A stretch of DNA of 26,178 nt from CAZJPD01 sp964547795. Its GTDB lineage: Bacteria; Pseudomonadota; Alphaproteobacteria; Rickettsiales; Midichloriaceae. Shown here piece by piece: positions 17,104 through 23,829 of the stretch (its first letter is position 1; every line of letters starts with the position of its first letter). The stretch lies in NCBI GenBank assembly GCA_964547795.1, contig CAZJPD010000012.1, forward strand, positions 1 through 26,178, read 5' to 3'. The notes below the pieces were generated by a model, which did no database searches, was not told where the DNA came from, and saw nothing but the letters and a program-made list of their open reading frames with translations. A program made the position numbers and the translations under genes.

Positions 17104-17287
17104 TATAGCTTATCACATAAAGGTTTAGACATATTATTAATATATTTCGTCATTGCGAGCCTACAGCAGTAGGCGTGGAAATCCATGTTTATATGGGCAT
17201 ATTTGTGGATCACCACGATCGCTGTTGCGATCTCGTGATGACGGAATAAAAAAGTTAAATATCTATATCTTAGTGGTTTATGCTATA
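17104..17287 (+). mobile_element. MITE-like repeat element, copy 4 (short form) at the priA start
   Basis: This copy begins TATAGCTTATCACATAAAGG and ends TTAGTGGTTTATGCTATA, with one ATTGC-type hairpin (inner arms GCCTAC/GTAGGC) and one ATCAC/GTGAT hairpin (GATCGC/GCGATC). The middle unit of copies 2 and 6 is missing, which explains its 184-bp length. Its left end lies immediately upstream of priA. At 17284-17330 a second, partial left end (TATAAGCTTACG, then TTATTGCGAGC) shares its last TATA, as if another element had been joined there. Confidence 0.65.
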
Positions 17288-17348
17288 AGCTTACGTATAA
17301 ATACCTTTGTTATTGCGAGCTTATGTAGTTAAGGATTATAAGGTTTAA

Positions 17349-17468
17349 TTACAAATCTTTTTCTTCAACACTGTCCACTTTCTTGATCTTTGGTTTAGAA
17401 TCTTTTTTATTAGTACAGAGAAGATTGGTTATCGCTCTTGTGCATAAAAGCACTACAACCACTAACAC
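17349..17468 (-). CDS. Possible small membrane protein, start uncertain
   Basis: The minus-strand frame reads ILVLVVVVLLCTRAIT followed by a charged tail ending KVDSVEEKDL, typical of a one-helix membrane peptide. The only in-frame starts are GTG at 17468 or 17462; upstream codons (YFVKAFFL) also look coding but have no start. A run of nine A/T at 17476-17484 could hide a frameshift that would link to an upstream start. It sits between priA and gltX, both minus. It may be a decayed or mis-sequenced small gene; I do not recognise it. Confidence 0.3.
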   Translation of the reverse strand: MLVVVVLLCTRAITNLLCTNKKDSKPKIKKVDSVEEKDL

Positions 17469-17545
17469 TAATATTAAAAAAAAAGCCTTAACAAAATACT
17501 ATAAATCTATTATATTAGTTAATTAGATTTTAACCTATTTTTTTA

Positions 17546-18949
17546 TTATTTTCTAGCATATTTCACGACTATAGTTAAGTCTCTCGAAATTCTACTCAAC
17601 ACCTCTTCTTTAGGTATAATTTCCATAGTTTCATATATAGGGGGTGATTTAAACGTTCCCAAGACTGTAGCTCTGAGTGTTTTCATTACTACAACAGGCT
17701 TAACCCCAGCTTGATTTGCAAAATCATTACATTTTATTTTTAGATTCTCTGCATTCCAGTCCTCACATTGTTTTAAAGCCTCATAAATTCCACTTAAAAT
17801 ATCCGTATTGTCCTTTGAAGCAAGAATTTCTTGGGATTTTGCATCCATAGGATCAGCTGGAGAAATAAACAGGGATGCCAAATTCACAATATCATTTATC
17901 GTTTCTCCCCTGCCTTTTATTAGCGGAATTGCTGTCTTAATTCTTTTTTTGTGATCTTCATTTAATATCTTGTCCTCTAGTCTGTTGACAATCAATTCAA
18001 AAGGTATATCATTCTCTTGGGTTTGTATGTAATGCTGGTTGAGGTATTTTAATTTATCTATATCAAATTTAGCAGGTGATTTGTTTATGCCCTCTAAATC
18101 AAAAATTTTGATAGCCTCTTGAATGCTGATTATTTCACGATCTCTATGACTCCAACCCAATCTTAGTAAATAATTAAACAGGGCTTCTGCTAAATAGCCA
18201 TTACGTTGATATTCTTTCATATCTAAAGCTCCATCCCTTTTAGATAACTTGTTTCCATAGCTACCATGTATAAGCGGTATATGTGCATAATTTGGCTCTT
18301 TCCAACCCAATGCTTTTAAAATCTGTAGCTGCCTGAAAGTATTGGTTGCGTGATCGTTTCCCCTTATAACATGCGTAATCCCCATATCGTAATCATCAAC
18401 AATACAAGAAAGTAAGTATGTGGGGGTTTCATCTGACCTGAGTAGCACCATGTCATCAATCTCTGAGTTTTTTACCTTTATTGCACCAAGTACCACATCT
18501 TGCAACCTTGTAATACCATTATTACTGACCTTTAATCTAACAACGGGATTGTTTTTTGAAGCACCAGTAGAATGATTATTTTCATCTCGCCATTTGCTTA
18601 TAAATTTTTTATTTGGATTATTTTTTTTGAACTCCTGTATTTCTTCTTGTGTAGTATAACAACGGTATGCCATTCCCTTATCAAGCAATATTTGGGCAAC
18701 TTCTACATGTCTTTTAATATTATGCGATTGAAAAAAAATATCATCATCCCATTCCAAGCCCAACCACTTCAACCCACCTTTAATTGATCCTATATATTCT
18801 TTTTTTGACCGCTCCTTATCTGTATCCTCAACTCTTAGGTAAAACTTCCCTTTATTCTTCTTAGCAAACAGCCAATTAAAAATAGCCGTTCTAGCTCCAC
18901 CTATATGCAGTGTTCCAGTAGGGCTAGGTGCAAATCTAGTTTTAATCAT
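17546..18949 (-). CDS. gltX: Glutamyl-tRNA synthetase
   Basis: GltX attaches glutamate to tRNA-Glu. In Rickettsiales, GluRS enzymes commonly also misacylate tRNA-Gln for later amidation by GatCAB, which is family knowledge and not shown here. The 467-residue protein has the class I HIGG motif at residues 15-18 (FAPSPTGTLHIGGARTA), VEDTDKERS near 40-48, the active-site block VDDYDMGITHVIRGNDH near 184-200, and the KMSKS loop KLSKRDG at 234-240. Length is normal. Starts at ATG 18949. lolA lies 21 bp upstream in the same direction, so the two are probably co-transcribed. Confidence 0.96.
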   Translation of the reverse strand: MIKTRFAPSPTGTLHIGGARTAIFNWLFAKKNKGKFYLRVEDTDKERSKKEYIGSIKGGLKWLGLEWDDDIFFQSHNIKRHVEVAQILLDKGMAYRCYTTQEEIQEFKKNNPNKKFISKWRDENNHSTGASKNNPVVRLKVSNNGITRLQDVVLGAIKVKNSEIDDMVLLRSDETPTYLLSCIVDDYDMGITHVIRGNDHATNTFRQLQILKALGWKEPNYAHIPLIHGSYGNKLSKRDGALDMKEYQRNGYLAEALFNYLLRLGWSHRDREIISIQEAIKIFDLEGINKSPAKFDIDKLKYLNQHYIQTQENDIPFELIVNRLEDKILNEDHKKRIKTAIPLIKGRGETINDIVNLASLFISPADPMDAKSQEILASKDNTDILSGIYEALKQCEDWNAENLKIKCNDFANQAGVKPVVVMKTLRATVLGTFKSPPIYETMEIIPKEEVLSRISRDLTIVVKYARK

Positions 18950-18970
18950 CGCTCAATAAGTAATTTGTTT

Positions 18971-19570
18971 TTAATAAGGGGCTGAATAAAATTTTGGGTT
19001 TTGTACAGAAAATAGCCTTAAACTCAAACTTTTGTTATACTGTATATCATCAAAAGACAGATGATAAGTTCCTTGAGCCTCATTTTCAAATATTACTTCC
19101 CTTAACGTTATCGGATTAGTTGCAAAGATTATCATAATGTCAACATCGATATCCTTAGTATGTTTGGTAATATGTAAACTAATGTTGTTTTTATCAGAAA
19201 TTACCTTATTGATATCATTACGTAGATTAATCTTTTTACTGGCAAGTAATTTGAAAAAGTAATTTTCCTCCTTGGTATATGATGTTTCATCTAGTTCGTG
19301 TTCATGGTACATGACAACATCGTTGTTTAAGACAATGGTTGCCTTTTTAGGAGTCAAATATTCAAAACGCAACTTACCCGGTTTTGATATATATAGCATG
19401 CCTGTTTTGGTTTTATTATCCTCAATAGTAATCTGTTTAAATTTTGCTGTGATTGTTTGAAAATCGTTTAGGTAGTTTTCTATACTACTTATGATTGATT
19501 TCTCATCTGCTATAGAAGGTAAGGTGAAAAAAACAAAATATAATAGAAAGATTTTCTCTAAGTATTTCAT
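18971..19570 (-). CDS. lolA: Outer-membrane lipoprotein carrier protein LolA
   Basis: LolA is the periplasmic chaperone that takes lipoproteins from LolCDE to the outer membrane. The 199-residue protein has an N-terminal signal peptide (MKYLEKIFLLYFVFFTLPSIA), then the LolA-fold pattern: IENYLNDFQTITAKFKQ, GMLYISKPGKLRFEY, a NNDVVMYHEHELDE strand and the C-terminal FDDIQYNKSLSLRLFSV segment. The conserved Arg of the lipid-binding cavity is in KLRFEY. It lies 21 bp upstream of gltX and diverges from kdsD across a 107-bp spacer that must contain both promoters. Confidence 0.9.
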   Translation of the reverse strand: MKYLEKIFLLYFVFFTLPSIADEKSIISSIENYLNDFQTITAKFKQITIEDNKTKTGMLYISKPGKLRFEYLTPKKATIVLNNDVVMYHEHELDETSYTKEENYFFKLLASKKINLRNDINKVISDKNNISLHITKHTKDIDVDIMIIFATNPITLREVIFENEAQGTYHLSFDDIQYNKSLSLRLFSVQNPKFYSAPY

Positions 19571-19654
19571 GCTCTAACTCTTCGATCGACAATTTATATG
19601 CCTATGACTTATATCAATATTATGATAAAATTGATACTTAAAAGGGAAACTTAT

Positions 19655-19681
19655 ATGAGTATCAGTATATTGCTATTATGA
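19655..19681 (+). CDS. Possible 8-codon leader ORF coupled to kdsD
   Basis: ATG 19655 follows AAAGGGAAAC by a normal distance and encodes MSISILLL, ending in TGA that overlaps the kdsD ATG as ATGA. kdsD itself has no ribosome site (TTGCTATT precedes its ATG), so re-initiation after this short frame would explain how it is translated. It could also be chance, as frames this short are common. Confidence 0.3.
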   Translation: MSISILLL

Positions 19682-20637
19682 AAAAAGAAAAAGATGTAAT
19701 TTCTATAGCAAAGCAGGTAATTAATGATGAAATCACAGGCTTGCAAGACTTATATGACTCAATTAATCAAGAATTTGAGGATGTTATACAGAAAATTGTA
19801 AAAAACAAAGGCAGAATAATTTTTAGTGGTATGGGCAAAAGTGGCTACGTTGCACGTAAAATTTCTGCTACCATTTCATCTACGGGGACTCCTTCCTTTT
19901 TTATTCATCCGGCGGAAGCTGGACATGGTGATTTAGGGATGATAACTAAGCAAGATATAGTTGTTTTATTATCTAATTCAGGGGATACACTTGAGCTGAA
20001 TACAATCATAGAATATTGTAAAAGGTTTAATATTTTCATAATTGGTATCACGAGAAAAAAGAACTCTGTTTTAAGCAAAATATCTGATTTGCCAGTAATT
20101 TTACCAAATAGCAAGGAGGTTTCTGATATAGAGATACCCTCAACTTCAGTAATAATAATGCTTGCATTTTGGGATGCAATTACTGTGGTGTTGCAAAGAT
20201 TAAGAAATTTTTCTAAAGAAGACTTTAAAATTTTACATCCTGGTGGGAAAATAGGTGCTAAGCTATTGAAAATCTCAAAGTTAATGCACAGAAATAAATT
20301 TGTTCCAGTTGTGGATAAGGATAGTAAAGGAACAGATATAATATTGGAGATGACCAAAAAAGGATTTGGATGTGCAGGTGTTATAGATGAGGATAAAAAA
20401 TTGGTTGGAATAATCACTGATGGGGATTTGCGAAGGCATATAGATATGGATTTTAAAAAAGTTACTGCTGAACAAATGATGAGTAGTAACCCTGTAACCA
20501 TAGAAAAAGATGCCTTTGCCTCTCAAGCATTGTATATAATGAATAGTAAAAATATCACACAGATTTTTGTGGTGAAAGACAATAAGCCCATTGGCATAGT
20601 ACACATGCACGACTTGCTTAGAGCTGGTATAGTTTAA
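19678..20637 (+). CDS. kdsD: Arabinose-5-phosphate isomerase (KdsD/KpsF family)
   Basis: KdsD converts ribulose 5-phosphate to arabinose 5-phosphate, the precursor of the LPS inner-core sugar KDO. The 319-residue protein has an SIS sugar-isomerase domain at about residues 30-170 (SGMGKSGYVARK at 50-61, HPAEAGHGDLGMI, LSNSGDTLELN) and two CBS domains from about 200 to the end (ITDGDLRRHI and the final IGIVHMHDLLRAG). This is the standard SIS-CBS-CBS layout and length. lptC starts 9 bp downstream, linking sugar supply and LPS export. It implies that the organism makes KDO-containing LPS, unlike Anaplasmataceae. Confidence 0.94.
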   Translation: MKKEKDVISIAKQVINDEITGLQDLYDSINQEFEDVIQKIVKNKGRIIFSGMGKSGYVARKISATISSTGTPSFFIHPAEAGHGDLGMITKQDIVVLLSNSGDTLELNTIIEYCKRFNIFIIGITRKKNSVLSKISDLPVILPNSKEVSDIEIPSTSVIIMLAFWDAITVVLQRLRNFSKEDFKILHPGGKIGAKLLKISKLMHRNKFVPVVDKDSKGTDIILEMTKKGFGCAGVIDEDKKLVGIITDGDLRRHIDMDFKKVTAEQMMSSNPVTIEKDAFASQALYIMNSKNITQIFVVKDNKPIGIVHMHDLLRAGIV

Positions 20638-20646
20638 TAAGAAGAA

Positions 20647-21216
20647 ATGCGAGACCTGAGAATTTTTATTAAGTTTGGCTTTATTTTTGTATTAATGGGG
20701 ATGGTAATAATACTGTGTATAAACTATTACCTGAATTTTTTAGAAACGAAGGAGCTGGTCAAAGAAACTGAGAAGGAACAAAATTCCTCAAAACTCCATT
20801 ATGAGAGTATGACCCTGAACCCTCAATACTACAGTTACGATAAAGAGAATCGGAAATTATTTGTACAAGCAGAATATGCAAATAAGAATAAAGGACAAAT
20901 CAATATGGATGGACTATCAGGGTATATGGAGCTATCAGATAAAATAAAATTGAAGTACAATGCAAGGCGTGGAAAAATATATACAGATACTAAAAAAGTT
21001 ATTCTAAGTGATGGTATAACTGTGAAAGGTAGTAATGGTGGAGAATTAGTGACAAAAAAGTTATTAATAGACTATGATAGATACCAACTTTCATCAGATA
21101 GTGAAATTAGGTTGTTATATGAAAATATCATATTAACTGCTGCAAACTTTAGTTTCAATAAAGATAAGTTGGTGAAATTTTCTGGTTTTGTAAAAATGAA
21201 AATAAAAGCTAAATAG
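20647..21216 (+). CDS. lptC: LPS export periplasmic/inner-membrane protein LptC
   Basis: LptC is an inner-membrane-anchored protein with a periplasmic beta-jellyroll that passes LPS from LptBFG to LptA. The 189-residue product has one N-terminal helix (residues ~8-29, IKFGFIFVLMGMVIILCI) and a beta-rich remainder with the repeated YDKENRKLFVQAEYA, GYMELSD and ARRGKIYTDTKKVILSDGITVKG strands seen in YrbK/LptC proteins. Sequence similarity in this family is low, so the call leans on topology plus position 9 bp behind kdsD. GAAGAA precedes ATG 20647. In alphaproteobacteria lptA and lptB usually follow; here only a possible remnant does. Confidence 0.82.
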   Translation: MRDLRIFIKFGFIFVLMGMVIILCINYYLNFLETKELVKETEKEQNSSKLHYESMTLNPQYYSYDKENRKLFVQAEYANKNKGQINMDGLSGYMELSDKIKLKYNARRGKIYTDTKKVILSDGITVKGSNGGELVTKKLLIDYDRYQLSSDSEIRLLYENIILTAANFSFNKDKLVKFSGFVKMKIKAK

Positions 21217-21225
21217 GAAGAGAGT

Positions 21226-21315
21226 ACTAAAATCACTAGTATAAAATACTTAGGGTCAATTTTTATTTTGTTTGCCCTGCTTATACAAACCTTAGTTCTT
21301 TTTGCTATAATATGA
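21226..21315 (+). pseudogene. Possible remnant of lptA (signal-peptide segment without start codon)
   Basis: Directly after the lptC stop, in the same frame, the codons read TKITSIKYLGSIFILFALL and then IQTLVLFAII before TGA. This is a signal-peptide-like sequence with a ribosome-site-like GGAAGAG ahead of it, but ACT stands where ATG would be expected. lptA, which encodes a secreted protein, normally follows lptC. A repeat element begins 43 bp later, and no further LptA sequence follows. This is an inference from position and composition only, since a signal peptide alone does not identify a gene. Confidence 0.35.
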
Positions 21316-21358
21316 ATGATTTAGTTGAAAAAATGGTAAATTACTTTTATCATATACC

Positions 21359-21659
21359 TATAGCTTATCACACAAAGGTTTGGGCATATTATTAATATAT
21401 TTTCGTCATTGCGAATCTACAACTCACATTATCGTCATTGCGAGCCTGTGCAACAGGCGTGGCAATCCATCCTTCTGCCCTATCATTGCGAACTCGTAGA
21501 GTGACTGTGGCAATCTTTGGATCACCACGATCGCTGTTGCAATCTCGTGATGACGGGGGTAAGAAGTTGCGGTCTTGTGATGACGAGAGTTGAGCGTTGC
21601 CACCTCGTGATGATGGATAAAAAAGTTAAAATATCTATACCTTAGGGGTATATGCTGTA
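21359..21659 (+). mobile_element. MITE-like repeat element, copy 5 (long form) beside tRNA-Leu
   Basis: At 301 bp this is the longest copy. It begins TATAGCTTATCACACAAAGG and ends GGGGTATATGCTGTA, with the last TATA mutated to TGTA. It has an extra partial TCATTGCGA unit near the left end, then the GCCTGT/ACAGGC, CTC-type and GATCGC-type units, and two further TCGTGATGA half-units. It ends four bases before the tRNA-Leu gene and starts 43 bp after the possible lptA remnant. The 447-bp spacer otherwise holds nothing I can recognise. Confidence 0.7.
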
Positions 21660-21663
21660 GATT

Positions 21664-21752
21664 GCGGTCGTGGTGGAATTGGTAGACACGCAACGTTGAG
21701 GTCGTTGTTCTCAGTTATGAGATTGAAAGTTCGAGTCTTTTCGACCGCACCA
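21664..21752 (+). tRNA. tRNA-Leu (anticodon GAG), CCA encoded
   Basis: Acceptor arms GCGGTCG (21664-21670) and CGACCGC (21742-21748) pair perfectly and are followed by ACCA. The anticodon arm is CAACG-TTGAGGT-CGTTG with GAG at 21698-21700, reading CUC/CUU. The long variable arm (TCTCA-GTTA-TGAGA) is class II, as expected for leucine, and the T arm is GAAAG-TTCGAGT-CTTTT with one G-U pair. The D-arm sequence GGTGGAATTGGTAGACACGC matches known bacterial Leu tRNAs. The CCA end is encoded. Confidence 0.97.
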
Positions 21753-21946
21753 ATTGAAATTATGCTTTTTATATCTCTTATCCAAATCTCTATTTTTATT
21801 TCCCTATGATTTTTTTTGACTCTTAAGACACTACTACTCTTTTTATTACCAATACTAACTCAAAAGGAGAAAGCCCTTTAAAAAAGTCTTTTTATGTTAT
21901 AGACTTACTTCAAGTATAGTTTAGCAATTTTGTATTTTCTAAGAGT

Positions 21947-22624
21947 ATGAAAAATTTTATCAGTGAATTACAGGAAAAAATAAGACCATTTAATTTGTTA
22001 AATCATTCTTTCTACAAGGAGTGGAATGCAGGTAAACTAAATATTGAAATTTTACAGGAATATTCAAAGCAATATTTTCACCACGTTGATGCGTTCCCTG
22101 GGTGCATTAGTGCTATTCATTCAAATTGTACGGATTTAAAAAATAGGTAGGTTTTATTAGGAAATTTAATGGAAGAAGAAAACACTGACAATAGTCACCC
22201 TGATTTGTGGTTGAAATTTGCAAAAGGTTTAGGGATACCTGAAAAAGAAGTAAAAGAAGTAAAGCTAAATGAAGAAACAAAGGAACTAATTGATGAATTT
22301 TTAACTATATCCAGGTTATCTTATACAAAGGGTCTGGGAGCATTATATGCTTATGAATATCAAATGCCTCAAGTTGCAAAATCCAAAATAAAAGGATTAG
22401 CAGAATTTTATGGTATTAGTGATAAAAAAACGATTGAGTTTTTTGAAGTACATATTGGGGCAGATGAATGGCATTCAGAAGAATGCTTGAACTTACTAGC
22501 ACAACTAAACTCTCAAACCTAACAGAAAGAGGCGATTCAGGGTGCAACTAAACTTGCAAAACTTATGTGGAGATTTCTGGATGGTGTGGAAAAACAAACA
22601 AAACATTTGCGAGCATTCGCATGA
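21947..22624 (+). pseudogene. CADD/TenA-like (PqqC superfamily) pABA-synthesis protein, broken by two in-frame stops
   Basis: One uninterrupted reading frame resembles Chlamydia CADD (CT610), a di-metal oxygenase that makes p-aminobenzoate for folate from its own tyrosine. It is broken by TAG at 22148-22150 and TAA at 22520-22522. The three pieces join with no frame change: ...CTDLKNR, then VLLGNLMEEENTD, then QKEAIQGATKLAKLMWRFLDG. The TAG sits where the Chlamydia protein has Lys, so a single base change could explain it. The expected metal ligands remain: Glu in MEEEN, His in SHPDLW, Glu in YAYEYQ, and His/Asp/His in FEVHIGADEWH. The sacrificial Tyr in LNHSFYKEW is also kept. Decay is therefore recent. 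Sequencing error or readthrough are alternatives. Confidence 0.85.
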
Positions 22625-22680
22625 ACTATAGATGTGCAACCAAGAAATAATGATGGTATGGCTTAAATAAAGATGCTCAA

Positions 22681-23349
22681 ATGAAAAAGCTAATCTGTAC
22701 TATCTTGCTTACCTTATGTTTAGCATCCATATTTTTCTATAATCCGGAAATTGATATTTTTATCTCTAAATTGTTTTTTTCAACAGCTGATAATGACTTT
22801 TTTTTGAAAGAAAATCTCATTTTATTAATTATAGACAGATCAGCATACCTAATCGCTTTTTTATTACTCTTTTTTAATAGCATATTAATCTTAAAGAAGT
22901 TTTTCAAAACACATTCACTTAATTTTCAATTATATAAAAAAGAAGTATTTGTACTTTTAGTTTTTCTTATAGGGTCTGTTATTTTGGTTCAGGGAATTTC
23001 TAAGCATTATTTTGGTCGAGCAAGACCAATTCAAGTTAAGGAATTTGGGGGGGAACTGGAATTTACCCCTGCTTTTCAAATTTCTCAACAATGCAAGTCA
23101 AATTGCTCATTTGTATCATTTCATGCATCAGTTGGTATTTTACTTATATCATACGCTATGGTTGTAACTGGAAGGAAAAAGATATTTTTTACTACATCAG
23201 GAATTTTCCTAACATTATTATTGGGGATGACGAGAATAATGCAGGGGAGGCACTTCTTAAGTGATATAATATTTTCTGTATGTTTTATGCTAATCACTGT
23301 ATACACATTATCCTTATTATTAGACCTTTTGCGAAATCCAAGATTTTGA
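22681..23349 (+). CDS. PAP2-family membrane phosphatase
   Basis: This 222-residue protein has about six hydrophobic helices and the three PAP2/acid-phosphatase motifs: K-x6-RP (KHYFGRARP), a variant of PSGH in which the catalytic His is kept (FVSFHAS), and R-x5-H-x3-D (TRIMQGRHFLSD, with Thr replacing the usual Ser). Enzymes of this family remove phosphate from lipid substrates such as undecaprenyl diphosphate, phosphatidylglycerol phosphate or lipid A (LpxE-like). The substrate cannot be told here. Undecaprenyl diphosphate would fit with mraY and uppS in the window. It starts 56 bp after the broken CADD-like gene and is followed by two repeat elements. Confidence 0.88.
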   Translation: MKKLICTILLTLCLASIFFYNPEIDIFISKLFFSTADNDFFLKENLILLIIDRSAYLIAFLLLFFNSILILKKFFKTHSLNFQLYKKEVFVLLVFLIGSVILVQGISKHYFGRARPIQVKEFGGELEFTPAFQISQQCKSNCSFVSFHASVGILLISYAMVVTGRKKIFFTTSGIFLTLLLGMTRIMQGRHFLSDIIFSVCFMLITVYTLSLLLDLLRNPRF

Positions 23350-23372
23350 AAAATGAGCTATCTCAATTAAAC

Positions 23373-23614
23373 TATAGCTTATCACACAAAGGTTTGGGCA
23401 TATTATTAATATATTTTCGTCATTACGAGCTATAGCAGTAGGCGTGGCAATCCATCCTCCTGCCCTGTCATTGCGAACTCACAGAGTGAGTGTGGCAATC
23501 TCTGGATCACCACGATCGCTGTTGCGATCTCGTGATGACGGGGATAAGAAGTTGCAACCTTGTGATGACGGAATAAAAAATTAAAATATCTATATCTTAG
23601 TGGTATATGTTATA
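23373..23614 (+). mobile_element. MITE-like repeat element, copy 6
   Basis: This 242-bp copy has the same length and layout as copy 2. It begins TATAGCTTATCACACAAAGG and ends CTTAGTGGTATATGTTATA. Units in order: a partly mutated GCTATA/GTAGGC unit, an ACTCAC/GTGAGT unit in an ATTGC/GCAAT frame, and an ATCAC/GTGAT unit around GATCGC/GCGATC. Its last TATA is shared with the start of copy 7. With copy 7 it fills most of the 480-bp spacer between the PAP2 gene and the next gene. Confidence 0.7.
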
Positions 23615-23774
23615 TAGCTTATTTCAGTAAGGTATGGACATTATTGTAGCTGTACATCTTTATCATTGCAAGCCTACAACAGTAGGTGTGGCAATCCACA
23701 AAGATAGATCGTCGCAGTCGCTTTTACTCTTTCGTAATGTCATATTATCCATATTGTCAGACTTATGTCATATA
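23613..23774 (+). mobile_element. MITE-like repeat element, copy 7 (degenerate, tandem to copy 6)
   Basis: The segment begins TATAGCTTATTTCAGTAAGG, a diverged left terminus that shares TATA with copy 6, and contains one unit of the ATTGC/GCAAT kind (inner arms CCTAC/GTAGG) near 23662-23697. The right part is eroded, ending near CATATA at about 23774. Boundaries on that side are uncertain. Confidence 0.5.
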
Positions 23775-23829
23775 GTATTTACAATTCATATATTCTGGTT
23801 ATTATAATAAGGATAAAAAAAGTTATATT

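Noticed and set aside
19905..20501. 198-residue minus-strand frame opposite kdsD
   Set aside because: Antisense shadow of a well-conserved SIS/CBS gene.
21753..21946. Possible terminator or regulatory RNA after tRNA-Leu
   Set aside because: T-rich stretches are present but I find no stable stem of sufficient length.
21947..22522. Two separate genes of 67 and 117 residues
   Set aside because: Both lie in one frame and, with the segment after 22522, reconstruct a single CADD-like protein, so they are better read as one broken gene.
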